In this document: positions 36,015-49,739 of the stretch, piece by piece
How the letters are laid out: every line of letters begins with the position of its first letter
Numbering within the stretch: position 1 is the stretch's first letter
Assembly (NCBI GenBank): GCA_949825025.1
Contig: OX463779.1
Span: forward strand, 25,960,816-26,024,815
From: Siphlonurus alternatus
Lineage: Eukaryota > Arthropoda > Insecta > Ephemeroptera > Siphlonuridae
Reading direction: 5' to 3'
DNA length: 64,000 nt
Program-made: the position numbers and the translations under genes
The notes under the pieces: generated by a model
What the model saw: the letters and a program-made list of their open reading frames with translations, nothing else
Databases searched by the model: none
What the model was told of the DNA's origin: nothing

Positions 36015-39000
36015 CATTGAGAAAAAAATTTGTATTTTGAGTGTTATTGCTTTAAAATTGTATAGATCTATATATATTTATATACTAATTAAAAAGTTTG
36101 AATTCTTATATACATAATATATATTATATAGTAAAAGATGTTAATTTATAATTCAACATGCTAAGTTTAATAATTTTAAAGGATACGAGGAAAGTTTTTT
36201 GTTACACATTACAGGTATAATAAAAGCTATACTTGCCAGTAGAATGTCTCTATATTTAATACACTAATGAATTAAGTAGGTAAGAAGTAGTTTGTTAAAT
36301 TTTTGTTGCATATAGATTGGGTAGTACATAACAAATTATAATAGTAACATTGTCACACTATATTCTATAGCTTAGCACATAGAAAAGCGTGGGCTAATGC
36401 ACATTTTCCCTTAAGGTGTATGAAACATCTGGTGCTACGTCGTCTAACTCAGAAAATTGACTAACTTTGTACTATAATAATACCAGGGAGGGAGGAAGGG
36501 ATGGAGAGAGAAAGAGAGAGACAGATTTTAAAGTGTATGACTATACAGCTAGAAATGGTACTTGTTCTACTCAACAATCAACAATAATGCAGAGAGCAAG
36601 GCAAGCCTTTACTGATTGGATTTCGTAGCATTGTAAAGCCGTATATAGCAAGAGTGATTAGTTGAGGGCAGGTATTGTACTAATGTCAACAATAGAAAGC
36701 CCCAAAGGTTGTAATTTATTCATCTTTATATACGTACAGGTCACTGCTATATTAAAGTTTCACATGTAAACTTAAACAAAAGTCAATTGGTTATTTGTAT
36801 TCATGAAGTTTAATTAGTTCGAATATTATAATACGAAAGGAAAACTTGGAATCTGGAATCAAGAAAGAGTAAATATTGAAATATTTAATATTTAAACTCA
36901 ATAAAAATAATTATATTTTCCTTATGGTTTGTAAAATTAACAAAAATTAATTCAGCCTCTCCCTTTTTTTACTGCACAAGACAGTCGATATAAATTTTCT
37001 AAAATTTAATATTTACAGCATTGATAATTTAAAAAAAAAATATGCTTATATCAACCAAAGACCTCCAGTGTGGATTGAAAATTAATAAATACATGTCTAA
37101 TTTTAAACAAAAGTGATGCATTTTTTTATGAAACTTGATGGCTGGGCGAGAAAACCCAAGTAAGAACAAAGTTAGGCAAACCTTTCAGCAAGTATGTAAT
37201 GGTGGTTGCATCAATTTATAATAAGGCGTACGTGCAATGAAAATATTTTTGCTCTTAGCTGTTGATTTCCCCTTTTGAAAGAAAAGGAAGACTCTTGAAT
37301 GCCATTTCTTCTGGTGCCTAATTATCTGCCCCGGCTGAGAGCCGAGATAATAAGTTCCAGAGGGACCCTTGAGGAGCGAGGAGCTCGAGCGTAACCCCTA
37401 CACGCTCTGGCAACTCCAACATCTTCAAACAGCATGTGCATTCGACCGTATACGTAGCTGGAAACCAATGTAAGATCTTTTTACATTACAGGTATTAGAT
37501 CATACTTTTTCATTACATCATATACGTAAGAAAAATGTTGAAATGTAATTTATATAAAATTTATCAAAAGATTTTTTATATGTTTAAGTTTACAATTTTT
37601 TTATAAATAAAAATTAGTTTTCAATTTTATAATTATAAATATTGCAAAAGTTCTAAAATATAAAGAAAAAAATGTATATTCATATTAAATCATAGTATAC
37701 GAGTATAGGAGAATAATAAATTTAAATAATTATATTAATGTTTTCTATTATACATATTATATATTATATACACAAAACGATTTTTTAAATTAACTAGCAA
37801 GTCCAGATCTCAAACATATTGCGTATTTTTTGCTCCATGGATGTCTTCATTTGAGATGGTACTCCCCAGGGAAGCTCGGCTAATAGCAAGCCCAAGGCGA
37901 GGAGCTGTAAGTCTTTAATTAAGATCTACTGCGTCGATCCCCCCGCGAGATCTGCACGTGACAACCGGCACGCGAGTTACCTGCTGGCGTTGCTTGTTCC
38001 ATCACAAACTTTATTTATTAATGAGTTATATTCAAGAGCAAAACAAAAATTTTGTCACAAACTCACTGTAAAGTTCATCAATGTTATATTAGTTTTAAGT
38101 ACGCAGCAAGCTTTCATTAAATACAACATTTAGTTAAGGTTAAGTTTGTAAAGAGGTGGATCAAGATATATTTATATACTTATACATGCAGTGTTATAGT
38201 ATGATGTATAATATAGGTAGGTAAGTATAAGATGTTGATATAAACATGAAAAACAGCAATTTAATTTGTAAGACAACAAGAAATTAATAAGATAAGAGAT
38301 AAGATTTTAATGAAATTAAAAAAAAAAAATGTTAGTGAACCTTAAATTAATAACACGCGTTGTTAGATTTTAATGCCCAGCAAGAGCAAGCGGGTTACGT
38401 TGTAAGACGTTTTGTAATAAAAGCGGCTCGGTACTGCGACAACAGCAGGGGCGGCCCATTTCCCAGAGCACTAAGCCTCAAGGCGAGATCGAGTCCCGAC
38501 AGAGCTTTTTCTCCCTCTATTTCACAGCCAGCTAGAAGGCGTTAAAAGCGTGCTCAGACATCAACTTTCCCAAGTATAGTTTCCAGGATTTCCTTAGTAA
38601 AAATGTAACAAAAGCAGGGTAGCATGAGTGTAGTGTTACTAAATAATACAGCCGATTACTAATCGATAGACACTAGCTATGGTAGGAGAAAATGAGCATT
38701 ACCAGGGGGAGTCAAAATGACACACAACTGATTTGAAGCGAGAAAAAGGTGTAAAAAACTGCTCCAAAATATCTGAAAAAAATTTTAATCTTTAGTTAGC
38801 CACCAAGCAATGTATTTCTGCAAACAAAAATAATAAGGAAAAAAATAATAATAAATATAAAAATAAAAATTCTCCAACATATTATAGTGATCAGCAAATG
38901 ACCGATGGGTCATTTGAACCCCCTCCTGGTAATGCATGGAGGAAAAAAATACCTTGGCAATGCTAGAGTTAATAACTTGCTGAGAAGTAGATGGGGGAGG

Positions 39001-41910
39001 AGAACTTTCGTCGTGTTTTTAAATTTTAGCTTTGTGGTTTGTGGTAATTTTGTTGTTGCATAATTGAAAAGAGCATACCAAGTTATGCAAATTCAATTTT
39101 TTTTTCCAGCTGAGTGCATGATTAAAAATAGAATTTATCGACACTTATTATTCATATAAAAAGGCTAGAGCTGTGACATAAAAACACTGTGTTTTCATTG
39201 CTGTTTTTCAGACTAATATAACTTTGTATAGTCTATTCATTTATGCGATAAAATCTATTTTCCATGGACAAAGCTAAAAGGATTCTTCATGAATAATATA
39301 TAATGTAACTCTAGAAAAATGCATATTCATAAAATTTCTGTACATATACTATATAAACATAATATTTTATTGCAAACAACATAGTCGAATACGTTATGAA
39401 AATATTCGTGTATGTTTTGCTATATTATTTTATGAACTAGGTGTCCTTCTCCGAGAGCCAAGAGCGATACACACGCGATACCTCGGGAGTTGTGGAACGA
39501 ACAAAACGGCTCATCCATCTTCCGTCCAGATTCTGAGCCTGCATTGTGAAACAGACAACATCATGTCAACTATTGTTATTTATGTGCATATCCAAAGTTA
39601 AATTTAAACGAGTCTTCTAGTTCGTTCATCGTATACTATATTTTCACGAAGTTTGGTGGATTCATCAAGCAAGTGCATTGCAGTAAAATGTGTAAAACAT
39701 CACGAAGTTCTGTCAACTGCAAGCCCCTGAATGTGTGCAAATCTTTAAACAGTTCATGCAGAGCTTGAATTAAAGAAAGAAAAAAGTTTTCTGGAACCCT
39801 TTTATTTTGATTTTTTTTAATATTTTGGTGTAATTTTTAATTTAGTTTGAAATTCAGGTCAATCAATATATTAATAAATTATATTAATTAAATTCAATTT
39901 AATATATATTATATATTAACCGGAAAAGTCACAACTTAATTGCCACTGAATAAATGTACAAATAGTGTAAAAAAGATCATATATCTGGTGTTAATTATTA
40001 TCTATGATCACTGAATATAATACTGGAAGATGAAAGGATAACTAAAGCTTTTCTACTACTTCTTACTTTTATAACGCTGCAGTGTACGACTTTAATGTAA
40101 AAGTTGGTACAAAATAAAGAGAATAGTCACATTCGTAGCTTTTGTACTGACACAAGTTACGTAATTATTTTAGGTTAGTTATTGCATATGATATCATCTT
40201 CATGTAACGAGATTGTTTAAAAACAATGAAGGATTTTAATTTGATTTCATATTTTATTAAAATTGTATAATATATGGAAATACAAAAAAATAATCCATCG
40301 CTGTAATATAATATGTTAGTGTCTGGAAATTTGTTGATTCAGCGTGATTAAAAAATACATAATTAAAAAAAAATCGTGTACGAAAAAAAAAAAAAATGAT
40401 ATCGTTGACTGAGGTTTACAAAAGAAATTAATTAAATGAATATTCACTTCAGACAGAGCAAGTCTTTTTTGACGTAATAACACGTTACTAAAATGAAGAT
40501 AATGAACCACACAAAAATATATGTAGTATTAAATAATTGTGCTGTACTTTCTTGTCTGTCCATAATTAAGGCCAACTCAACGGGATGAGAGTTTTTTTTA
40601 ACACAATTTTTTTACATCAAAATTGAATAGTGACTGAATTTACCATCCCATCTCCTCATTTCTTTGTGACCCGACCTAGCATATTGCTTAGGGTTTTGTG
40701 AGTCTTTTCCAAAACGAGGTGGCCATCCAGAACAAACCATCCCAAGATTCACTTGGTTGTTACTGAGGGAACCATGGAAACCTCAGTCAGTATGGTCGGC
40801 AATTAGTAACAGATTCTATCAATCCCAGATACACGAATTCTTTAGCAAATGCCATATTCCGAAATTGTATAAACAAACAGTCGTAGATTTTTTCGGATCT
40901 GGCTGTACTGATCTATATTGAATGATAATGAAAGAGGATTTTATAATTATTGATTTGAATTTTTGTATATATGTTTCTTTACATGTTGTTGTAATTTGTG
41001 TGACATGCAATGACCGCACGTGTGCAAATGAAGTCTGCGAGCCAACATGAAAATTGTCTCTGTACGGGTTAATCGCTTCACAATGAATAACTAATGAAAT
41101 AAATAAAGGCTTGTTACAGTAACTATATGTGAAACTATAAAATAATCTATTACTTCCCCCAGTGGAACCTACTTTAACAATATCGCATCAGTAATTAATG
41201 AAACATGAAATTGAAATCCCATTGATACAATATTAATCATTTGACATCTATATATGATAATATTATATAACAAAAATGTTTTCATTGTTTTAATAGTAAT
41301 TTACATCTATTAATATTAAACATAAATATATTATTTGAATACTTTTTTTATAATTTAATTAATTAAAATTTATCCAATAATTTTATCCAGCAATAAAACG
41401 TTTTAATTTATGAAATCCGATATTGTTTAAAGGCTTCAAGCTAATATTAATTATCAACGGAAAGGGGGGGGGGGTGAATTCCCATCTGCAACTCTTTTAA
41501 AAAGAGAACTTTTAAGGACTGCCATGAGCAACTGTGAGTGACGCATTTTTGCAGAACAGATAAAAGTGAGCAAGGTTTTATTGAAGCTCAGTGGTCTCTG
41601 ATTTGCTATCATATTTTTTTTAAACGAGTTCTACTCAGACGTCACCGTAAAGAGGCGTGGTTAAAAACAACAACTTTCAATCACTAATTTGAAAATAGTT
41701 CTTGTTTTTGTAACTGTTGCTAAATAAATAATAGATTTGTGAAAAAATAACAAAAATTAAAACAAACAAAATGTGCTGCTTTATTTTATTTCTTGTTTTA
41801 TTAATGTTATTTATTCAATTTTTTTTTAAGATTCTAAGAATTTCCATTGAAGTATAATAAAACGTAAATATTTATATGTTATTATTTTTTATATTACAAC
41901 ATCATAACTA
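34926..41910. other. Gene desert with islands of mixed composition
   Basis: Mostly AT-rich sequence without coding signal. Short islands of normal complexity stand out at about 37,320-37,470, 37,850-38,000, 38,360-38,570, 39,440-39,560 and 40,640-40,800. A GA-rich run lies at 36,480-36,530 and a (TA)n run near 35,980. The islands show no splice or frame pattern of exons. They could be conserved non-coding elements or decayed insertions. Confidence 0.35.
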
Positions 41911-41914
41911 TTAA

Positions 41915-42190
41915 GGGTCAAGGTAACACGCGAAATGTTAAAAAAATCTCACACTTTAATAATTATAATTTTTAAAGTGGACTAATTTAACATGGAAAAT
42001 CCATTTCTCCATGCTAAATTAGTCAACTATTATACTTTAAAAATTCATAACTCAAAAACTAAATCGAATTTTTAAACCTGATATTTTAGCTACTGACAGG
42101 GGATGTAGAGGAGAACATTTTAAGATAAATGTTTCATAATTTTCTTCTGTTGAAATATTGTTAACATTGCAAGTGCGAGTTACCTTACCC
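41915..42190. mobile_element. TTAA MITE family, copy 2 (diverged)
   Basis: Shares GATATTTTAGCTACTGA, GATGTAGAGGAGAACATTTT and the end TTACCTTACCCT with the palindrome at 15,095-15,351. The left flank is TTAA (41911-41914); the right flank is altered. Its left arm has diverged and contains an extra small palindrome (ATGGAAAATCCATTTCTCCAT). Confidence 0.7.
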
Positions 42191-42631
42191 TAATTAATTG
42201 TTCTATTTGTAATTAAAAAATATAACAAAAAATAAAAAATATCGATATGCATGCAAATTTAAATGTGTAAATATAAATATAATATTATTAAATATTGATG
42301 TTCCAATTTTGTGTATCATTTTTCCAATACATTAGATACTTGTTATATCAATCTGGCCTGTCAGATAATGCGGAATGTTGGTCCAGATTGATGGGATGAT
42401 AAATGGAGCAACCCCCCACGGCGGCGTCTCTGCGGAGCGATCCGTCTCACCCCCGCAACATCTTGCACACCCCGACACTTCGCACTCAATCAATACCAAA
42501 ATTAGCTTGAAAAAATACTCCACTATACTATATAAAAGAAGTATTTTTTTACCAGAAAAAAATTGTGAGAAATAATGAATCTGGACTTATGTTTAATTTG
42601 CATGTATTTAACGTTGCTAAAACATTGTTTT

Positions 42632-42770
42632 GATTCAGATTCAGATTCAGATTCAAAAGGCTTTTATTCAGAAAACACACATTACAATACAAGTTTGGGT
42701 TTAAGTACAAGACTTTTTAACCAGATCAGCCAGATCAGATGATAAAATAAACTAATGTTATTTTTGAATT
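42632..42770 (-). mobile_element. Probable 3' end of a LINE with (TGAATC)n tail
   Basis: On the - strand this reads CTGAATAAAAGCCTTTTGAA followed by repeated TGAATC units (42,632-42,655). Short-unit microsatellite tails of this kind, rather than poly(A), are usual for CR1/L2-like non-LTR retrotransposons. It has the same orientation as the ORF1-like frame at 43,541-44,629 and may be the tail of that element after internal loss. Confidence 0.5.
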
Positions 42771-42954
42771 TATGACAATAATATTTAAAATATATAAGTT
42801 GATAAAGTTATGCATTAAATTTGAATGGTATAATTTTTTAATATTCAAATAATGTCATCAAATTGTCAATGTCCACATCTTCTTCAGAATAATAATTAGT
42901 TTCACTGAAACTTTTTATGATGAGAACGACTCAAATTGCATTTCACTGCAGCAC

Positions 42955-43015
42955 TCTGCCTATCTCTCTCTCTCGCTCGCTCGCTCGCCCTCTTTTTTTT
43001 TTTTTTTTTTTTTGA
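42955..43015. repeat. CTCG/CTCT repeats and poly(T) run
   Basis: TCTCTCTCTCGCTCGCTCGC is followed by about 23 T. Simple-sequence tract; on the - strand the T run reads as poly(A), which could also mark the end of a retrotransposed copy. Confidence 0.8.
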
Positions 43016-43540
43016 AAACGAGAGCTTCACCCACACTGCAGCTGCCTCGGTTAGGTAACATGATATGTCAGCCAACTTCACATGATAATGCACTATGTTA
43101 AAAACAACACCGTAACAAATTGAAACAATTAACTTTTTCAGACAATTTAAGATTTTGCGAACATACATTTTTTGCGATTTAAAATTACACGTAAGACATA
43201 ATACATGAATCAAGTATTAAAATATAATTATGTACTCTACTAAAAAATTTTACATCTTTTCCTACTTTAACTGTTAATAAAAATTACACATCATTAGAAA
43301 TACTTTACAATTTAAATCTTAATTACCTCGATATAATTATTATCAGTTTTATTATTGTATTTTTAAATGAAAAAGTAAAAAAATTACTATACAAAATGTG
43401 TTGACAATTTTTTATCAATTTATTATATTTGCATGAATTCATTAATTAGCAGAAATAATGAAAATAAAAATATTATTTTTGTTTTGCTTATACTCGTACA
43501 TGCATCAAAAACAAAGTATAAACGCATAATTTGTTTAATA

Positions 43541-44629
43541 TTAATTGCGAGTATTGATTCTCATTCGGCTTGCACACTCATTGTCCACTAATGTAAGTGA
43601 GCTAAATGAATTTTTTTGCAAAGGCTCACAGAAGTTATCATATTGTAGAATTGACTTCTGCTCTTTACCATTTTTACCACGCTTATTTATCACTATAGTA
43701 AAGGGGACCTCAGATTCCTTCATCGAATCGGTGTGGGAAACTTGGGGAGAAGTCGAGGTGTCGTCTACGGGGGGCGTGGCATGGACCACACCGCTCGGCT
43801 TCGTCTGCGTAGTCTCAGCAGGGCCACACACCCGCGGTTTGGGGAGCGTGGATGGAGGGTAGTGTGATGTCTGCTGCAAGCGAGCCGGCCGGCTCGCTGA
43901 TCCCTCCTTGACGATGCTCTTGACTGCAGCTGCAGCTGCCCCGACGTTGCCACGTTGCAGAAACTCCTCCTTGGTACAAGCGGTACCATCGATGATTAAT
44001 TTACTGCCCCGGATGTACGCTCGCTGTCCTCTTTCTATTGCCTCATCTCTGTATGGTTTTAGCACTTTCCTGTCCTCGCGTTCTTGCTTGGTCAGATCAT
44101 GCATGATAATAAATGGCTCATTATCGCTGTACTTGTTTTGATACAAAATCTCACGTTTCTTCTCATATGATGTTAATTTGCATAAAATTGGTCTCTCTCC
44201 TTTGATGCGGCCCATCCTGAATGCCTCTTTAATTGCATCAGGACCGAGTTCGACTCCAAAAGTCATGCACATCTCTCGAATAAGCTCCGGCGTTGTAATC
44301 TTTCTTTTCTCCTCCACTTCTTTGATGTTAAACCATACAATGTTACTCTTTCTTTTCTCTGATTCCTGCATATCAATTAGCTCTCTAAGATAAAAATTTT
44401 CTGCTTCAATCGAAGCTACATCTATCTTGATCTCTTCATATTGAGTTTGACATGCAGTTTGACACTCAATGACATGGTTGAAAACGCTCTCTAGTTTACT
44501 ATTTACCGCTTCCAATGCGTTTCTTGTAACTTCCATTGCCGAATTGATGATCGATTTTATATCCGAGAGGTCAAATGTAGATATGCTCGCCATCTCGTTC
44601 TTTTCACTCACTTTGTTAAGTATAGACAC
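43541..44629 (-). CDS. LINE ORF1-like protein (transposase_22-type layout)
   Basis: Uninterrupted, intronless 362-codon frame. Residues about 15-95 are a predicted coiled coil (heptad-like SDIKSIINSAMEVTRNALEA onwards). Residues about 95-220 have the layout of the RRM-like and C-terminal RNA-binding region of L1/CR1-type ORF1 proteins: SNIVWFNIKE, FRMGRIKGERPILCKLTS, then KLIIDGTA. The last 140 residues are low-complexity Pro/Ser/Thr-rich. In LINEs such proteins coat the RNA and chaperone its reverse transcription. No endonuclease or reverse transcriptase frame follows downstream, so the element is incomplete, although this frame has no stop. A domesticated single-copy gene is the alternative. 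Family-level call is fair; clade is uncertain. Confidence 0.7.
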   Translation of the reverse strand: MSILNKVSEKNEMASISTFDLSDIKSIINSAMEVTRNALEAVNSKLESVFNHVIECQTACQTQYEEIKIDVASIEAENFYLRELIDMQESEKRKSNIVWFNIKEVEEKRKITTPELIREMCMTFGVELGPDAIKEAFRMGRIKGERPILCKLTSYEKKREILYQNKYSDNEPFIIMHDLTKQEREDRKVLKPYRDEAIERGQRAYIRGSKLIIDGTACTKEEFLQRGNVGAAAAAVKSIVKEGSASRPARLQQTSHYPPSTLPKPRVCGPAETTQTKPSGVVHATPPVDDTSTSPQVSHTDSMKESEVPFTIVINKRGKNGKEQKSILQYDNFCEPLQKNSFSSLTLVDNECASRMRINTRN

Positions 44630-44649
44630 AGCACTATGTCTTCAAACTT

Positions 44650-44880
44650 AAAAACTCATTTTTAATCTGTTTAAATCACTCAGTTGCTCCCCTCGGCGGG
44701 ACCTTCACAAAAATGCGACTGTCCTGGTCCGCTGCTCAGCCGAGACTACATTGTTTTGATTTAGACAAGCCCCTGCTGCATGATATGTAACCCGCCTGTA
44801 TTATACGCTGAACAAGTTGCCTAACCCCAAGGCGGCGAAGTGGACACTGTTTTGAGTCTATACGGGTCTTTCACCATACG
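44650..44880 (-). other. Possible 5' UTR of the LINE-like element
   Basis: Mixed, fairly GC-rich sequence directly upstream of the ORF1-like frame, unlike the AT-rich surroundings. It may be the element's 5' UTR with internal promoter. The outer boundary cannot be set; composition drops past about 44,880. Confidence 0.35.
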
Positions 44881-47800
44881 TCACAAAACAATATGACGTC
44901 ATAATTGTGTAGGCAAAACATTGTCAGTGGCATAGCAAATACGTGTTAAAGTTGGTCTCGAAATTAATTTCTCCTGACGATTCGTATCATTTCTCGTAGA
45001 AATTTCTTTCATAAATGGTGACAAGAAGAACCAATGCTAGTGAAAAAAAATATTTGGTGACCAAAACTGTTATGAGAAAAGAGGTGTTGTGAGTTATGTT
45101 AACACGCACAGCATAGGATTTTAGGGTTTTCTGCCTACATCCCGAAGCTCTTCGGGCGGCTTCGGGCATCTCCGTGCTACCCAAAATGTAAACATGAAAT
45201 TCCTGTATAAGTCTGTAAGTCTATAAAATTCATTCTAAGAATACCCTTAATTTGTATGAAGTAATACTTGTGACTTTTATCATTTAAAATATTATGCTCG
45301 GAGGCAATTAACAGTAGCAATGACACAAAACTGGAATCTCATTCATAGTACTATTGTCCTGTACCATGCATGCTTACAATTTATGGTTAGATCAAAGGTT
45401 ATGCTCGAACGTCTTGACAAAGCTGCCCCTGCCACGTATGCCACCCTCTTCATTTTAATGTTGAACACGTTGTCTAACCTCTGTACTATATCTTTTTAAA
45501 TTCAACATGCATGTTTTGGGGTTATCTTATTAAACAAAGGTGGTTTAAGCTATGGATATTGTTATATCTGACTCTGTATAAAGCTATTGCACTGTTTTTT
45601 AAGCAATAAATTTATTGCAACGTGCTACTATTATTATTATTATTTGCTTGTTGTACGTACTATATGTATATGCATGCATTGTATACTGTTCACCAAATTA
45701 ACTGGTCAAATAAAAAAAAAACTGACTTTGGAGGCTCACAAAATTAGGAGAAGAGGAGAAGATAAAAACACTTAATTAAAAAGTTTGATAATTTAAGAAT
45801 CTTGAACAACGCTCGCTCAAATTTGGTTTTTAGATAATTCAATTAATATAATTATTTTACATGGAGCTATAATAAGTTCCATAAGGTTCATAAGTTTATG
45901 CTTTCAGATAGTTTTTCTTTTTAGTTGTTTTCCCCTCATGTTAATGTATATAACCTTTGTACTCATATAGAGTATAAAAACCTATAGATAATAGGGATGG
46001 AGGGCATCCAGTATATAGAAGTCAAGACTGTTTCACCCTAGGGCCCTCGGCATCCCTTAGGATGAGGGTATTAAGTTTAAAGGATTAAGAAATTACTAGG
46101 ATAGGTAATAAGGTGGTTTTAACCAGAAAAAAAAAATTAAAATTTCACTTTAAGATTTACGCTACAATGTTAGTAAAAAAAACTCGTACTTTAAAATTCA
46201 AGCATGACGAAATGATATTGAAAAGAAAATTTCAGTGCATGCGTTTCACTTTTTTGTCGAACTGTTTATATTAGTAACATCTTCCCGTAGCATGTCGGAA
46301 GATTTGCTGCATGCGCCGCTCACAGTCTCACATGCATTTGTTCTTGCTGTCACAGCTCCAGGATTGAAAGAGCAATCTGTAGACGCTCTTTAACATCTCA
46401 ATCGACTGGTATTGTAATTCCATTATTACCACAGCTCGATTTTGTCTCTTGTCATCTGTTACTGAAGTTTCAATAAGCCCCTCGTCCTTCGCAAAAACAT
46501 TTAATATAGAGAAGCTTATGAAAGGAGCAAGGTTGCAAATTAAGTTAAAATTATATAAATGGGCATAGCTTTATGCGCCTATATTATTATCATTTACATT
46601 TGTTGATATAAAATAATATATACGTAATGCACATTCATATCCTCGTAAATCAATTTTCTCTATAAATTTGCTGGAGAAACTTTTATATGATTAAAAAAAT
46701 TATAATAAAACCGTTTAATACTGAAAAACTGAATGCAAAATTTTTAAAAAGTTGGACCCCTTCAAATTCTAACACCAATTTCTATAAAAACTAAGCTGGT
46801 GATATTATTGAGCACACTGCAATTTGCTCTCCATGACTTGGTCGTTCGGAAAACAATCGATGCTAGAAACGTGCAATGAGAGCCTCTTGACTCCAACATG
46901 CTTAGTCGGAGCTTTCTGAACACCAAGCGCGTCTTTCAACGATTTTAAACAAACCTGGAGAACGTCCACAAAGAGAAATTATAATAACCCTGCAGTGGCA
47001 AGTGAAGAATAAACTTCTAAGTTGAAGCACAAACCACGCGTGTAATGCGCTTAAGAGCAGAGACAGAAAATCCAGCCAGCCCTGTAAATGTTAATAGTGT
47101 TAATACTGGTATAAATGTTGATAGTAAATTATTTCATGGGTGTTTCAATATTAATTTGTTAAATTAACAATTTTTCGATCAAATTATTACATAAATTTTT
47201 AACACTATACTATCTGAACGTTAATAAATTAATTAAAACATTATATTAGTTTTATACAATTAATACTATATTCAATTAGAGCTATCTTAAAATAAATAAT
47301 ATCCTGTATAAAATCTACGCTATATCTCTTGAAGCGCTCTATATATAAGAATTAAACCATATTATATATCTTGACAAAGTTGTATGAAATATTGGGATGA
47401 TGTGGAAAGCTAATTAATTTTGTATCTCAAAGTTGGGCAATTTTCTCTCCATCTCTCTGAGGATTATATGTATTCTAAACTATACAATATAGTTATATAA
47501 ATATGTATAAAATAAATATTATAAATGTAAAATTTGAAACTTTGCATGTAGATTTAATTGAGAAGAATCTCCTCAGAATCTCTTACATGTTCCAATGTTT
47601 TCCTTGTTTCAGCGCAGTTACACATGTTAAAGTGCTTGCTTTATAATGTGAAACAGCGGTCAGAGTAGATGAACTCGGGAACTTCTGTCTGACACTCCAA
47701 CAGTCTTCATATAGCCCACAAGTAACAACCAAACACTGAGGAACCACATTTGGTAAAAATAGCGTCTTGAAAATGATAGGAAAATAAAGTTATACCAATG

Positions 47801-49065
47801 TCAAACCTTGGGACACAGTAGTAACAGCTGGAACGAACACGGAATCTTGGGAATTCATGTCATTTGAGGCCAGGGCTACATTTTGTAATAAAATAGCGAG
47901 TCACGTCAAATATTATGCTACTGCATTGTTCCCTGATATTACAAGTTTCGAAGTAAAAATATTAACTAGAAATTTTGTTCACGTTTTTTTTAAAAAGCTT
48001 ATATTTAATTATATAATTTTCATCTTTTTGTGCTTTATTTTATAGTTAAAAATTTCCAAAAATACATTTTTCTATATAGAAAGTTTTTAAATCGTATAAT
48101 CCTGATAAATTAGTTTAGTTCTGATGATAAAACTCCCTTGTACAAGTGATAGTAAAAAAAAAAAAAAAAAAAAAAAAAAATGCATGCAAAATAATTATGT
48201 CCAACTTTTCATGACTAACACTACATAATTTTTATCTGCCCAAATATTGACATGTAGAATGCTTGATATTTTTTAAAATTTAAATTCAGAAAATATTTAC
48301 TTTTTTTACGTTTTTTTAACGTGAGGATGATAAAATAGGGCCATTAATCAAGTACGATGCTTCTGTGCAGAACGTCAGAATATTCGCGAGGCAGATTTTA
48401 GCGGTGGTCTTGCACAGAATCGCGATCGACTCTTCCACTATATATATAATACTATATTATACAGAGGAGAATAAAATTGGCAGTGAAACATAATTTTATA
48501 GTTGTCAAAATTTTTGTTGACATGTTTTTTGACGATGAATTAATTGTTGAATTCTGAAAATAAAATTAATTCTGAAATTAAAATTAATTCTGAAAATAAA
48601 ATTAATTTTTGTGAATGCGAAGAGCTTGATGCATTTTGTCATGTATATAGTAATTTATTTTGAGCCTGAACTTTGATTCAGAGAGCAATGAGAGTACATG
48701 AACAATATAACATAAAACATAAATGTAATTAAAAACTTACACACCATGTACTTGGGACACAGTGCGAACCATAAATACGTCTTTCAGGCGTGCAATTACT
48801 TCGTTACAGATTCACACCAAGATACATGTATAATTATAATGGCTCCTTTTGCATTACAACTTCAAATTAACTGAGTACATTAATATACATCATGGCGACA
48901 AGATTTAGACTTCAATAAAGGTACAACGCAGTCTTTTTACTGCATCACGGTTAAGGAAAAGGAACTGTAAATGTTTTGAAGAAGTTACCCATGCACCACA
49001 GAATAATATATCTAATTGAACTGAGAAAACGTGGAAACTTCAATCAGGATGGTCAGTATTTATGG
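44881..49065. other. Intergenic, islands in AT-rich sequence
   Basis: No coding signal. Islands of normal complexity at about 45,110-45,180 (with CGAAGCTCTTCGG hairpin), 46,230-46,500, 46,810-47,090, 47,600-47,860, 48,330-48,430 and 48,700-48,960. A run of about 27 A lies at 48,154-48,180. Confidence 0.35.
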
Positions 49066-49069
49066 CCAT

Positions 49070-49391
49070 AATGGAGTATTGACCTCAATTTTTTTTTATT
49101 GCAGAAATGGATAGAGGGTGCAAAGTTATGCTACCCTGATTTTTTTCAGATTTTTTAGAGCCCGGGAACTATTTTTAAAAAATTATTGAAAGTTATTTTT
49201 GTGACGTCACGAGACGCCGCTCCTTAAGAAAAAGATAGGACTTGCCGCCGCGTGACGTCACAAAAAGGACTTTCAATAATTTTTTAAAAATACTTCTCGG
49301 GCTCTAAAAAATCTGAAAAAAATCAGGGTAGCATAACTTTGCACGCTCTATCCATTTCTGCAATAAAAAAAAATGAGGACAATACTCCATT
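49070..49391. mobile_element. Near-perfect 320-bp palindrome (foldback MITE)
   Basis: AATGGAGTATTG at the left end is mirrored by CAATACTCCATT at the right. Arms of about 140 bp match with few differences (for example GCAAAGTTATGCTACCCTGA against TCAGGGTAGCATAACTTTGC), leaving a GC-richer loop around 49,215-49,250. TGACGTCAC occurs in both arms. A diverged relative lies at 32.6 kb. Confidence 0.85.
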
Positions 49392-49739
49392 TGTTCAGCC
49401 CCAAACTCAGTCACAATTATTGACGCGTGGATTAAAGAGTTCCTGCCCCCCCCCCCCCCCCCAGAATTCGGGCCAAAATTTTCAGTTTTATATTAAAGGA
49501 TACGTGAATATACTGTAGAAAATGAGAGAGAGAGAAAGAGAGATGATTTATGTTACAATAATTTCGATAAAATTCGACAAAATAGTTACCACTTCCTGCT
49601 GCAGTTCCTGCTATTTCTTTGATCAATCTTACATTTTATTGGGAAACGAAATTAAATTTACACTCATTCTTTTCATTAAAAAAAATATTTCTTCAATATT
49701 AGGTTATACATTTTATACTGTTTGTAGTTCATAATTTAT

